64,000 nucleotides of DNA from Nymphaea colorata (lineage: Eukaryota > Streptophyta > Magnoliopsida > Nymphaeales > Nymphaeaceae), in contig NC_045147.1 in assembly GCF_008831285.2 (NCBI RefSeq), positions 16,346,854 through 16,410,853 on the forward strand, given 5' to 3'. Below are positions 36,081 through 49,083 of the stretch, piece after piece. The position numbers and the translations under genes are program-made. Position 1 is the first letter of the stretch; each line of letters starts with the position of its first letter. Under the pieces are notes generated by a model. That model was not told the origin of the DNA, did not search any database, and saw nothing but the letters and a program-made list of their open reading frames with translations.

Positions 36081-39000
36081 GACCAAAGATTCTCTCCCTC
36101 TGGCCCTTTGTTAGATGCAAATTACATTCTTTTTCCTGTTATGTAATGGAGTAAAATGTGAAGATGGAAATCATAGTGCACCTCGTTCTTTTTTCGTCTT
36201 GATCTTACAAGTGCTTTGTAAAATAAAGATGCATATGATAGGTAAATGGAAGCACGTTGCTCGGTGGTGATAATTCGGCATTGGATTTTCCAATAAATTC
36301 TTGTAGTAGTTTGATGTGGTTACAATGTGTCCTTTCAGTCGCTTCCCCACGTTTTTTTATTACAGTAAGGATGTCAACGTTCTGGATCCTGTGCCAAGCT
36401 GAACTAAGAATGCGATTTTTCTTGTAGTTAGCTAATCACAGTTCAAATCATTTCCCTGGACAGTCATATGGCTTATAAACCCTCCACTCTAAGCAACGGT
36501 TTTAAGATGATCAGCCATGCGCGACCTGCTGTTGCATTTTCAGAATACGATGTTGCGCAGGGACAGCACCGGAATCATGCAAGTTCTGTTGAAAGAGTTT
36601 TCATTGTTTGAATTTCAAGACATTCCAAAATCTTTGATTGTTGAAATTTTATTGTGGAAAAGTTTTGATGTCAATACTTGAATTTGGAAACCAAGCAGCT
36701 TCCACCAAGGATTAAAATGGCAGTTTGAAGGGCATTTTAAACTAGCTTGCCCATGACTCACGTCAAGAATGGTTTTGCCACAGCAGGGTGTGTTAGCGAG
36801 CCGATACAAATAGTAGCAGCAGTACAGCTGTTATAGCAGATTCAACATTGTTAATGTCAATAGCAGATCAGCAAAAGAATGTCGCAGTGATGGTGGAGCA
36901 GGGAATTTTTCTCCTCGGGTGCAGCGAGCATGGAGCACGATCCTCCCAACTACCAAGTGGGTAGGGTCTTTCGTGCTTGATAAATTCAGATTGGCAACAG
37001 AAAGATATTGGAACGTAAATTGCAGAAATCCTGATATCAATGGATTAAACCCAATAACATTGGCAGTCTTGCCCATGATATAATAAGTAATCATGCTATT
37101 AGCTGAATACTCATCGTATTGTTCACGTTTTCTGTTCGTTCATGCACGATAAAGTGAACTCGACAGACTTGGAACAAAGGCGAGGGAGTTTTCGATACCT
37201 CTTTCTAGGAAACTCTGATAAGGTTTCCTCTCGTTTGGGCCTTGGTGAACATCAGCCATCATGGCCGCCGGTTCTCTGGCGGCCCAACCTTCTCTTCGTA
37301 AATCTCAGCCTTCGTTTTCTCTAATGGGAGGCCGTTTCTCTAATCCCATCCCAGTCGTGGAGCCTCTGCCTGATTGGGGCAACATGGAAGCTGAAGCAAT
37401 GGGAGATATCAGAAGCCCGACTCATATGGAAGATAAGAACAATCGATTGAACTAGAGACCAACACCCCATCGCTTTTGGGCGCACATCGTTGAAGGGCAT
37501 CTGTTACAAGACAGCACTTGTATGGAAGACCTGGAAGTCTTCAATACGGGTGAAAATATCGATTAGTTATTCCCCAATCTTCTCTGGAAGCTATGAAGGA
37601 ACATTTCCGTTGGTCCATCATGTGCTGCTTCTTCCACGGAATGGAAAGTGTAAGCGTTGATTGAAGTATGCCTCAAAGGCTCTGAAGAGACAGTGGAAGA
37701 CGTCGCCCCTTTCATTGTCTGCTGTGCTTGGCAAGTTCACTGTAAATATGTGGCGCATGGTCTCCATAAAATTCCATGGGAGGGGAGTCCCATATTTGAC
37801 TAAGAGTTTAAGAAATGGCATTCGTCTTCCTTCAAGAAGGGCGGGCTGGTTGACTAAAAGTTAGAGAATAATCTCTCCCACTGTCTTCTGGGAAGATATG
37901 GTCCCTAAGAAAGGCGGCGTTACATCAAAATTATTCCTACTACGTTCAACAATTCACAAATTCAGTATGGTTTTCCTGCATCGAAGTAATCTTAGCGATT
38001 GATTGGAAAGAGCACAGCACAGAAATGGAATTATGGCTTAATTATCGCTGCTATTTTCCTTCTGATGGCAACTTATCTCCGTCTTTTTTTTCTTTTGCCT
38101 TCAAAATTGAGAAACACCATAGAATAGGTGCCATCATAGTTGGGGAGATACAGAAGTCGGCCAGGTGGAGGTTTTCTGCAACACTGAGGATCAGATTCTA
38201 CCTGAGATGCGAATTATTGCTGATGCCATACAAAAGGTGGACAATTCTTCTGCGAGAACGGGCGTCTTCTCCAACAATTAAATTTGCAAAAATATCCTTA
38301 AAATTACAGGCCTAAAAGGCAGGGACTATGCTCTCAACCGCGTCCTAGTTTTCCAAGATCGTTATGGCTAATGACTACTCCCCTGTTCAGATTGTTGATA
38401 GGATTTTGTTCCAATCTAAGGAGTTGTAGATGCTTTTTCAGCTAACCTTTTGTCTCTAAGCGTTCATGGCGTGATCTGGTTTATGTATGGCCCTGTTTTT
38501 TTTGTTTGACAGGTGCAGTGGCATAGATTTGTGGTTTTCATGTAACTTTTGTTCAACACATTTCTAGTCAATAAAAGGTTGAGAACCCTATCCTCCCGAC
38601 AGACTTGCATCGGAACTTGACAGAGGTAAGTCTATCTTGGTGGTATTTAGTGTGAATGAATGTAGAACAGGGGATACTGCTCTAATCAGTCAACTGGATA
38701 AGGGTGCATTGCTTTCTAAAAGTTTTGAGGGTCTCCTGTGTTATGGTCGTCTAAATTCTTGCATGCAGAACCAATTGAGAGGTCCAATCGAGACTTGAGA
38801 CACGCAATGCTGAATTGCTGTCTTGATCTGCAGGGTGGGTCATGCACATTTATCAATTTGGTCCTCAACATCATTCTTATTTGCCGGATGTTTTGTTTGA
38901 AGCCACCCTCTTCCAGTATAGGAAAACTCATAAAATTTACATGTCAATTTCTTGATGTCACTTATATCCTTGAGATTTGTTTGCAAACTTGAATTGACTA

Positions 39001-42000
39001 GAGACGATCCAGGGGCAATTAAAAAGGCAAAGGATGTTTAACTTCAACCTACTTTCTACCAAATAAGAGCTCCATCCACCTGGCTAAGTGTTAATTCGGA
39101 CTTCAAACATTAGAGTTGGCGAAGGTAAGAGTCCAATACCTGATGTACATCTCTGTTGGGCTGTCTATATAGCGGAGGAAATATAATACTAGTAATAAAG
39201 AAAATTTAGACATCCTTCACTAGCTTGCGTGGGATAATCAATAATGTGTCTGCTGCTTGTTGACCTTGGTACATTTTCTAAGAAAACCATTCACTCTCAC
39301 AACCCGCTAGAGGCATTTCTTGGGGTTGTAGAGAGAGAGACAAAAGAGAGAGAGAGAGTGGATAGATGGAGTCAGAGTCACACAACAGTAAATGAAAGAC
39401 AGTGCCGTAGTTGAATAGCAAAATGAATATCACCCTACACCAAGGGGCACCACAGAATCCGGCGATGAGGAGGTGCCTTATTGTTGCGCTCCTCCCAAAT
39501 TGTCAACCCCTTCTCAAGTTTCTTCATAATGTGCTCTTGAAAGTAAACTCAAACTCATAACGTATAAATAGCAACTTTCGAGCTAATCTATACGTGCAAA
39601 ATGTGCAAGCCCAATATAATTTATTTATTTTATGCAATCCCTGCTTTTGTTTGAATGAAATTTGAAATTCACGGTTTCTATATATCCAAGTAATTTGAGG
39701 GCTCTATAACCTAATTCTGATCTTAATTTCTGTACTCCAGTAAAGGTACAAAGCCACATGAAGGAGGAAGCCAGCAACACGGCAAAAATAGAAACTTTCC
39801 AGGATCCTAGTCATGCCTCTGTCAGAGACGAGGAGCTACATCTCATTCACAAAAACAGAGTCCGACCTCAGCAAGTGGGTCTCGTGATCTCCTTGAAAGC
39901 CTGTCTCCTTTGATCTCTACCAAACAAAAACGAGATACTCTCCGATCTACTACTTCACTCAGCCCAAAAGGTAAAGATTCTCTGATTATGAACTCTGAAA
40001 GGAAGAAACAAAGCCGGCCTTCTTTTGTCATGGGCATGCTGCTGTCATGCTCATGACAGAATGTGTCTTTTTTTTGTTGAAACTAATCAATCTAATCACC
40101 TCTTGTGCAAAATGGACATTATAGGAAGTTGTTCCAATTTTATCTGATGTCTCCAAGGAGACTTTATAGGAAATCAGTCCTGATTGTTCTATATATTGAA
40201 TCTAGTTTGATGCATGACTGGGTCATGCTTCATTAAATAGCAATTCTGACTACCCATTTCAACTTTGTGTCATTAATCACGTTGTCAGTGAAGGATGTCC
40301 CAAAAGAAGTTGGTGGTGAATGTGCTACCGCTAAAAATCCCAATTGGAAGATTTGATTGCTGGACCCTGCGCTCAAGTCAAAATTGAATTGGCATAAGAA
40401 GAACAAGTTCAGAAACAATTATTACTATCAAGAGTATCTACGAAAAAGATGAGCAAATTCACAGATCAATATTAGCTTTACTAGAAGAAGACATAGTACT
40501 TCCTCCAATCCTTCAAACTATACCTTTTGAATGAAGCAGCAAGTGAATGTTCTGAGACCATGCCAACAAGAAGACTCATTCCGTCGATGTCAGATACGGC
40601 AGCACTTGTAATGTTGTCACGTGGTTAGTGACCTTCAAGATTTTGTTCAAACGGTACTGGAATTGTTCAGACTCCTGGAAATGGTTGCTATTTTTCTGAG
40701 TTCACTTGCTGCAAAATTCAAGGCGAGAAATTGTTATTAGTCTGAAATACACATTTTTCAATGAAAAAAAAATTTAAAGATACCCCAACCCCCCTTCTTT
40801 TCCCTTTTAATGTATGTTTGTGGGTGCACAGGGGTGTGCATGCAACTCTATCTTGGGCTTGTGAGGGGCGAAACATGGCTCATCAATTCATACGTTATCT
40901 GCGCAAAAACTCTTGCAACCAGGAGTCGCGTCCGAACGTTTATTAGGTAGGAGTAATCTGTTTCAAAACCTCATCATCTTGCATCCCAATGCCATATATA
41001 TTTACCATAGAAATGGAGAATGGGGATCATCTCTTTCCTCGGATGTGAAATTGCAAGCTCTGATTGGCAGAAAGGTGGCAGATCGAGTTTTATGGCAGCA
41101 CGGTGATTCCAAGAGGAAGGCTTGGAAAGACGTTGGTTCCAGTATGGATCAAGTACAATCACCATGATAAAGCAGTCCAGCCTTTGGGTTGGTTCTACAG
41201 TGAGAAATATGTGGGAGATTCAATGAATTGGATTGCCAGAATGCAAGTTTTTTACTGCAGAGATGAACAAGTGGGACATAATGCAGTTTGCACAAACAGA
41301 AACCTTTTAATGGCTGGCAGTGTGCTAGAAGATCAACCAATTCAGGATTGAGAATGGTCATGCTGGAGGTAAGTTGGTCCAATATATAGTTCGAAGGCGA
41401 AGTTGAGATATTAATTCGAACTTAGCTCTTGAGTAGGTTTGAAGGACAATTGTTTGGCATAAGACCATTGTCATAATCATCTAGAAAGTTTATCCGTGCG
41501 AAATAAGCAGCTTCAAGATGACAATATCTCTGTCAAAGGAAAGCTGTGGCTGAGAATGGTCGTAACACTAGTTGGCCACCTGATCTAGAACATGCAGTGC
41601 GCCTTTTGAGAAAATTCAAACGAGCGGAGGCCGTAAACCCCAGGGGAGTGGTATATCGCTTCCATAGCTGATACCGATGTAGCCAAGTATTCCAGAAGCA
41701 GGAAGATTCTGAGGGGCAGGGTGGCATTTGGAGTCTTTTCGGAGTGATGGTTTGTAAGCCCTGAAAATCATCTTTCTTGAACTTTTATCCTTGATCCTTT
41801 GTTTAGTTCTTTCTTTCTCTTTATCTACAATTCAATGGGTGACGTACATATTCTATCTAGTTCAATAATCAAGGCTTATTACGCCTGCAAGTGTCGCCAG
41901 TGGAAGCTTCTGCCCGTCTCTTCAATGCAAGAGCATAAGGCGGTCGTCGTTACGGAAAGCTAGTTTAGATCGTGTGCTTCATTTTCTGCTTTTGCTTTTT

Positions 42001-42693
42001 TGTGGATTGCAATTATGTCAAGTGGGTCAAGGGCATATATATAGTTTTGGTGCGTATATGAACACCCTTTCCCATTGCTTTGCTTCCTTCACCTTTAGCT
42101 GACAAGACCCTTCTTAATTATGTGTGTCCATATATCATGTGCCTGGCCGTATTCCACTCAACTTGGTAGTGGATCATTCATTTGGTACGTAAGACAAAAG
42201 ATATAAAACAAAAAGAGGGGAAACACAAAGCATCTATATTTGGACTAGATATAACAAAGATATCAATCGATAAGCTTGTCTGGAGTGACAGCAACAATTC
42301 GAGAGCTGGAAAATGAATCACATATCTAATTGCTGTTTAGAAAGAGGACCCTAGCTACAAATGCAAAGCCAAAATTTACAATCCTCACCGAACGATGATT
42401 CATTTTCTTTTCCCTTCGCCATGGTCTTTTTCTCCTGACAACAGAGGAAGAACTATGTTGGTGCTTACTGTTGCCTCCTCTACAGAGCCGTTTTAGCTCC
42501 GATTTGGAGGTCTTTTACGAAGATGTTAAGTTTCATTTAAATGAGAAGGAACTGATCATGAAGATCCAAAAGAAAGGGCCGTTCCCTGAATAGAAAAACC
42601 TGCATGAGTCCCGACCACTATGTCTTGCTGAGACAAAAGAATAAGAAAGCTAGCTCAGGTTGCAGTTTAAGGCCCTTTATGAATCCTTTATCT
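36081..42693. other. Spacer with possible retroelement remnants
   Basis: After the BRL2-like 3' UTR no intact gene is recognised. Coding-like but broken stretches lie at about 37261-38320 and 41040-41350 (see separate entry). A GA run lies near 39334-39358. The rest is AT-rich spacer. Confidence 0.45.
37261..38320 (+). pseudogene. Possible decayed LINE ORF1-like remnant
   Basis: Broken frames in this stretch read, in pieces, MAAGSLAAQPSLRKS, VVEPLPDWGNMEAEA and LGKFTVNMWRMVSIKF. The last recalls the N-terminal region (DUF4283-type) of plant LINE ORF1 proteins, and a later piece at 41064-41351 (TLVPVWIKY) recalls the VPVWI motif of the same proteins. Stops and frame changes are frequent and no reverse transcriptase motif was found. 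The assignment is weak and rests on short resemblances. Confidence 0.25.
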
Positions 42694-45600
42694 TTTGCTT
42701 ATTTCTAACTAGGGATGTTCATTGCTCTGTTGCCTCTTTCTGCACTGCTCGATCAGAGTGATGTCTATTTCGCCCTTCACATCACCTCATGTTTGCTTCC
42801 CACGACTAATCTTCTTCCTTTATCTCACTCTCTCTCTTTTTTCTCTAACCTTCTCCCTTTATCACTGTCTCACTCCTTTTTTTTTTTCTCCCTTTCTCTC
42901 TTTTCCTGTTTCTGTTGCTTGTAAAACTTTCTTTCTGGTATTTTGCTTGGTGGGTTTTTTGCTTTCTTGCTTTTGGACGTCACCATGCTTCGTCGATGGG
43001 CATGGCATGTCTTTGCTGGGACATCTGTTAACCTGGGTGATTTTGCTCTTATCATTTCTCCTCTGTTATTTGCCTATTTGTTCGCACCAACTATCTTGGT
43101 TTTGCAATATTATTCTTTGTTGTTTCTCTCTCTCTCTCCCTCTCATATTAAAGAGAAAAACCAGGCATCGGGCAAAATGGAATCTTCCATTTTTTACACC
43201 AGAAAATAGAATCTTCATTTTTCAAATTTCTGGTCTTCTTCTAAACTGTCACACAAAAAATACACTTGCGAATGTTTAGCTTTCTCGTTTGTGTGCTGAT
43301 TGAAGAGAAGCCTAAAATATTTCCTTATATTCTTGCTTACTGAACCAGGACTACTTCTAAAACATTTGATGCTTAAGCGTTTTCAAGAAGGATATTTGAT
43401 GTGATTTTAAATTCAAGGATTGGTCAATCCAGGTTGAAGAGGATGATCTATATAGCAGATCTCGACGAGCATGTCTTCAGTGTTCTGGCCCGAACAAGGA
43501 CCGGAGGTCTCTGCTCAAAACCTTTTCTATGTGGTTCTCTTTTCTTCTCTGTGGGTTCTACCCACCGAGCACATGCCCCTGTTGTTGGTGTTCGAAACTT
43601 TAATACCTAATCAGCCTTGCATTTTGATACCTCATTAACTTGGGATCGAGTTTTATTACCTCAGAACATGGCTGTGATAGTCATGCATGTTTTGTCATGT
43701 TGCAAAAGATGAACTAAGATCTACGATTCATCATTGATTGAAGTAACTAAGGTTCTTAATTGAACCTCCAGATTTATACATGAGATTCTCATTTTACCAT
43801 TTGAATTGACAAAAAATTTGTTTCGGGATTGGAGAGAGGGAGGCTCTAATATTAAATTCATGAATTTCCTACCAACAGGATTTTAAATCAAGGCAGATCA
43901 AAATCGTGCACAACTCCATATAACTTTTCATGTTAGCACTCACAAAGGGCGGATGAACAAAGTATCGCTGGATCTAATAACTCCATCTCATAAAATATCA
44001 ACAACATATCTGCTACCAGCAAGGCAACTTTAGCCTGGTAAGTCTCGTTAATTTCTTCGGGTAGCTTTCTTCTTTCCGCGGGAGGAAAAAGAAAAAAGCC
44101 GAAAGCCATGCTTGACGAATTTGACTGCCTCTAGCAATGTTGTCATTAGATCAGTAGCTTTTAATACGACAGAGGAAAAAGGAACTTTTTGATTTGGAAA
44201 AGACATTGAGATGTTTTCTGGGCAATGGAAATCTACGTCAATTGTGGAAAGCTACTTTAGAAATTCTTAGAATATGGTTTCATTTTTCTTTGACATATCC
44301 ATGTGTGGACTGTGGAGCTTCGGGGAAAGCTATTCCCATTAAACATGCAGCTATCTTTGTCATTCAGAAGAAAAGAAACATGGCTTTTCCAATAGGTAGG
44401 AGATTCGATTTTCTCCACTAATTTTGTCTCTACGGGTCTCGCTTTTTGATGTTGGGTCGGTGTGTGGCACACTGGGTGCTGTCCAATTAATTAGTTTGAC
44501 GAAGAAAGTAAGTGCAGGAGACGCCCATTCTCAAAGACAGTAAGCAACTGTGCTACTTGGCCATGTGCATGCAGAAACCGGTTTGTTTCCAAATCCCAAT
44601 CTGAAGAAAGATTTGTTGGGATTATCATGATGTCCCCATGATGAAAAGAAACTTTTAACTTCTTTGTAAAACAAATAATAAGGCTATCGTGCTCCCCGCT
44701 GCACCACAACCAGTGATCGTTGTATTGTTGCAATCGGTCTTTATACATATATTCCACATGATTTATGCAACAGAACTGATATTTTACGTCCTTTTGTTTT
44801 GAAGATAAAATCATATGTAGATTGTCTGTTTAATTTAAAAAAATTGCACAATATGGGGATTGGTAAGCTTTTCATAATATTAAGCTACCGTTACGTTAGA
44901 ATTGAAAAGAGCTTTGCTCGCCACTGCTCAAGGGGTCAATTGACAGCAGGGGTGCTTAGTGACTGTCTGTTTCATGAATCTGTTTAAAAGGTGTTTGTTG
45001 GCAAAATGTTTTTCTTTTTTTTGAAAAAATCTTGGGAAAATGTCAAAGTTTTTTAATAAAATAAAAAGTCAAAATGTTAAGTAAAAATACAAGAAATGAA
45101 AAACTAATAAATATTGTATTGTTTTTAGGAGGTCATGTTAAATACCTAAAACAAGAGGAAATAAAACAATCAAAGAAAAGTTGAAAAAATAAAAGCAGAA
45201 ACTGAAATAAAAATAAATGAAAAAATAAGAAAAAAATACAAAAAATGAGTGATAATTCATTTTTAATTTTTTTTTAATATAGCTACATTTTTCTGTTTTT
45301 TATTTTTATTTTTTCGTTAATGTCATTATATTTGTGGTTATGAATTGAACAGATTCATAGCACACAAAAACTTTTGTTTTTTTTGACTATATGCCACTAT
45401 TTGAGGCAGATTGATGAGATGCGAATGTTTTTATTGTCAAACGACCACCAAGAAATCATCCTCCCTGCAACTTCCGAGTTGTGGTTCAGATCCTTCTCTT
45501 ACTTGGCTACTCGCGATCTCCAATCCATGTCCCTCCGCGCTCTCGTTAAACACTTGCCCTTCTTCCAACCTGCTCCATCAATTCATTCAAGAGTTGTTCC

Positions 45601-46216
45601 CTTCATCAACTCCCTCCACAACCGTGGCTGTCTTCTTCGTTGTACTATAAGAGGCATGCTTGTTCATCTGCTGGCGGCTGCCCAATTGAAGTTGCGTCCT
45701 GTTCAAGCATGCATTCTCTTTTTGTCCATGCACGGCGTTCCTAAGGCTTTCCACAACGAAAACTTAATCTTCTGTCCCGAATAATTTTTCACAGACCTAA
45801 TCCTCCATGCAGTATAACGAAGAACAAACAAGTGTTGACGATAGTTTGATGGCTGCACACGCGTTGTATAGGAAAGTAAAAGACGGTTCAGTAATGTCGT
45901 GGTTTGCAGAAGACAGAGATGGAGGGAAATACCTATAGTCCAAGCCCAGGTTGTCCTTCCACAGTAGAGAGGTGAAGCCTAGTCGAGCCAATTTCTACTT
46001 GATGCCCGTCACCTTTAGAAAGAAATACTTGGGGTTCAATCAAGGAAAGCCCAACTGAAAAAGGATGAGGAAGACGGAGTGTACGTATGTGGGCTCGATG
46101 CTTGCGATAGATTTTACCCTGCGGTTCTCTTCACAAAGGTTTGGCGCTAGCTACGCCCCTCAAGTTTGCAGTGTCCCTTTGGAGCTTTCTATTGGTACCT
46201 TGAGTACTACAGAGTC
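42694..46216. other. Spacer with pyrimidine-rich tract and possible PPR relic
   Basis: Positions 42720-43150 are strongly pyrimidine-rich and give long but low-complexity open frames (up to 185 codons), which I do not treat as genes. From 44990 to 45330 the sequence is very AT-rich. A possible decayed PPR fragment lies at 45374-45784. Confidence 0.45.
45374..45784 (+). pseudogene. Possible decayed PPR-gene fragment
   Basis: A 136-codon frame contains HYLRQIDEMRMFLLSNDHQE and FSYLATRDLQSMSLRALVK, which resemble the start of plant PLS-type PPR proteins (LRQIHxxHAFL..., YLATRDLQYAR...). A second frame over the same DNA continues with FIQELFPSSTPSTTVAVFF, again PPR-like, and a third gives CSSMHSLFVHAR. 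The similarity therefore jumps between frames, as expected for a decayed copy. No full 35-residue repeat is intact. Confidence 0.3.
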
Positions 46217-46219
46217 TCT

Positions 46220-46222
<3 letters not shown>

Positions 46223-46291
<69 letters not shown>
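46223..46291. repeat. Compound (TC)n(TA)n microsatellite
   Basis: About 14 TC units (46223-46250) are followed directly by about 20 TA units. The locus abuts the first copy of the tandem repeat starting near 46293. Confidence 0.95.
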
Positions 46292-46292
<1 letters not shown>

Positions 46293-46293
<1 letters not shown>

Positions 46294-47036
46294 CCAGACC
46301 CTTCAATTTTTTGGTAAAAAATATTTTTAAATAAGATAAAAACATCCTTATATGTTTATAGAAACTAATTTGATACAAAACATGATTTAGTTTAAGTTGT
46401 TTTGCAAAAATAAATATTTCTCCTAGATCAAATTTTTGATGTGCCGTTCAGTTTTACTTATTATAAAAATATGATTAAATTCAAAAAATGATTAATTTAG
46501 TACATACTTCTCATCAACTTATTCTTGAGACATATCCATAACATATAATCGTAGCATTTGAGCAGTACTTGGTAGACCCTGAAGTGCTAGGTCACGGATA
46601 AAATAGACTCTTTAATTTTTTTGCCAAAAAATATAAAAAAAACATTCTAATGTGTTTATAAAAATTAATTTGATATAAAACATTCTTTAATTTAAGTTGT
46701 TTTTGCACATGAAAAATTAGACGATCCAAATTTTGATGTTATATACATGGGCAGTTCAGTTTTACTTATTAACAAAATATGATTAAATTCAGAAAATTAA
46801 TGATAACTTAGTCTGCGTTTCCCATCAACTTATTCTTATAAGACCATAATTCTAAGGTTAGATAGAAAAAAAGAACATCTTAATCATTACATTTAATCAG
46901 TAGGGTTTTTGTCCCTGACCTAGTGGTCAGGGTCGGAATAAAACCTAGACCCTTTAAGTTTTTTGCTAAAAAAATACTTTTAAAAAAGCGAAACATCCTG
47001 GTATGTTTATAAAAAAAAAATTGATATAAAACATGC
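46293..47036. repeat. Three-copy tandem repeat, unit about 310-340 bp
   Basis: Three diverged units start near 46293, 46604 and 46946; the third is partial. Each begins with a phrase like TAGACCCTTTAAGTTTTTTG, then AAAAAATA, then AACATCCTNNTATGTTTATA and TTGATATAAAACATG. Copies 1 and 2 also share CAGTTTTACTTATTA, AATATGATTAAATTCA and CATCAACTTATTCTT in the same order. The array is AT-rich and non-coding. Confidence 0.8.
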
Positions 47037-49035
47037 CTACATTCTTGTAAATTTTTCGTGAGGGCAATTCTTGGTCGTTTGTCACAAGGTTTTGTAAATG
47101 AAAAAAATGTAAAATGAGACAAAAACTAAGAAAAGATTTGCGTGGAAACTTGTCAAGCACGCTGTTTTTCATTCAGATTTGAGTTTAGATATATCAAGTC
47201 GAAATCACACCCTTAATTATGTTTTATCAATCACATCTGTTGATTACAATGTTGGATTTAAGATGAAGAACCGCATTCCTAAACAAGTATTACTTGAAGA
47301 TACAGGGAAAACTCAACTTCATCCTTCTTCACGGGTTTAAGATATACCCTTCAATGGCTTCCATCGTCCTTTTTGAGTACAAAACAAAAGAAGCTTTCTA
47401 GGATAAAAAAAACTATGTTTGTTCAAAGAAGGCCTGAAATTACGGGGACTGAGCTCGTTTCACCGCTGGCTGGTTTTCACCACAACACTTAGATTGGCTT
47501 CTTGATCATTGATTCCCAACAAACATTTTGAGAGCGAATAAACTTTGACACAAGTTGCCCTTAATTGAGTCGGCTACACCCTTAAGAATTCGAAATTGAA
47601 TACAAAAAAATAAAAAGTCATATCAGAATCCGATTTTACAATCTGATCTGAGTCTGAATTTTACATTGATATCCAAATACAAACTTTGAAGCGAATCAGG
47701 CTGATTTTCGAAATATAAGAGAGAATATTTGACGTCAGGTATTTATTTAAAACTAAATTCGAACGAAACCTGAATCTAATTGAATATTTATGTATATCTG
47801 AATCCGATCATGTCATTTCTTAAATTCAAGCCATCTGATTCCTTAATCGAATATGATTTTTTTTTGTAATATATCTGAATTTTTCAAAACAGTTTGATCA
47901 TATGTTCGATCCAAATCGGATATATTGACATCCCTACTTATCAATCATCAACCGAGAGACATTTGGGGGAAAAGGAGATCAAACTGTTAATTCACGATAG
48001 TTACCACCAAAGATCAAGCTAAACTTTGTTCACTGATGGCCTTAGATTGGCTTAGCAAAAACATGATTAAATTTGATGTAAACTGCATGCATTGAATTTG
48101 CTAAGGCTTATAATTCAAAACCATTCAAATTGTATTCAAACATTATATTTCTATATACGATCTTCCAATTTTACTTCGCATCGATCTGTGTAGTTAGATT
48201 TGTGAAGAATATTGACTTGGAAATGGACAAAAGTTAGGGGACCAACCTTGTAGTGCTGTTGAAAATTGAAATAATTCTCTCTCTCTCTCTCCAGTCTCTC
48301 CCTCTATCTCTCCTTCCCTGTCACCCACTCCTCATTCATGTTCACCTTTAGCCATTAATGTAGAGAGATAGAAGAAGGAAAGAGAAGAGAGAGAGAATGT
48401 GTGTGAGGAGTACTTGGACAGGTATTCATACGCGGACAAACACTTCTGCCTCCCAATTTATGGATACCTAGGCCCTCCATACAAGTCTATCCATATATAT
48501 AGCTTGCTGGATGTGAATTATTCGAATTCTACATTAAAAAAGTCATGAAATTAAATCGGATCCATACATCAAGTTCTATAAATACTGTAAAAGTAATGGC
48601 CATAACTTTCTAGGATCATAAAATTCACCCGAGGTAAGATTTTCCTTTCTTTTCTTCAATTCAACATTTTCAAAAGCATCGTGAACATAGTAAATTACCT
48701 TTTAAATGAGTAAAACTAGCCGAAGCTTCCACCCAACACTTTGTCTTTTAAAATATAAAATCTACTCTCGATGCTTGTCTTACCTGACAAAGTTTGTAAC
48801 TTGGTTAGAAGGATTGATACATTTGTATCAACATGAGGGGTTTGCTTACGACTCACTCTATACTACCAAAATCTGTGTTCGATGAACTGAAACAAATTTA
48901 CATAATTGCTCTCTCATGTTACATTTTTTTTCCCACTGAATCTCTTAATTTCTCCTTGGTCCAAAGCAACAACACACAAGAGTAGGTTAGAAAGGCTTTA
49001 AAATACCAAGAGGCACATTGCGTGCGCGCACACAT

Positions 49036-49083
49036 ACATATATATATATATATAAGAGAGGGAGAGAGAGAGAGAGAGAGAGA
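49036..49083. repeat. Compound (TA)n(GA)n microsatellite
   Basis: A short CA-rich stretch, a TA run of about 9 units and a GA run of about 12 units follow in order, the same topology as at 9521-9568. Confidence 0.9.

Noticed and set aside
42722..43279. 185-codon open frame on the plus strand
   Set aside because: It is dominated by pyrimidine-rich, Phe/Leu/Ser-coding low-complexity sequence with no motif and no splice partner.
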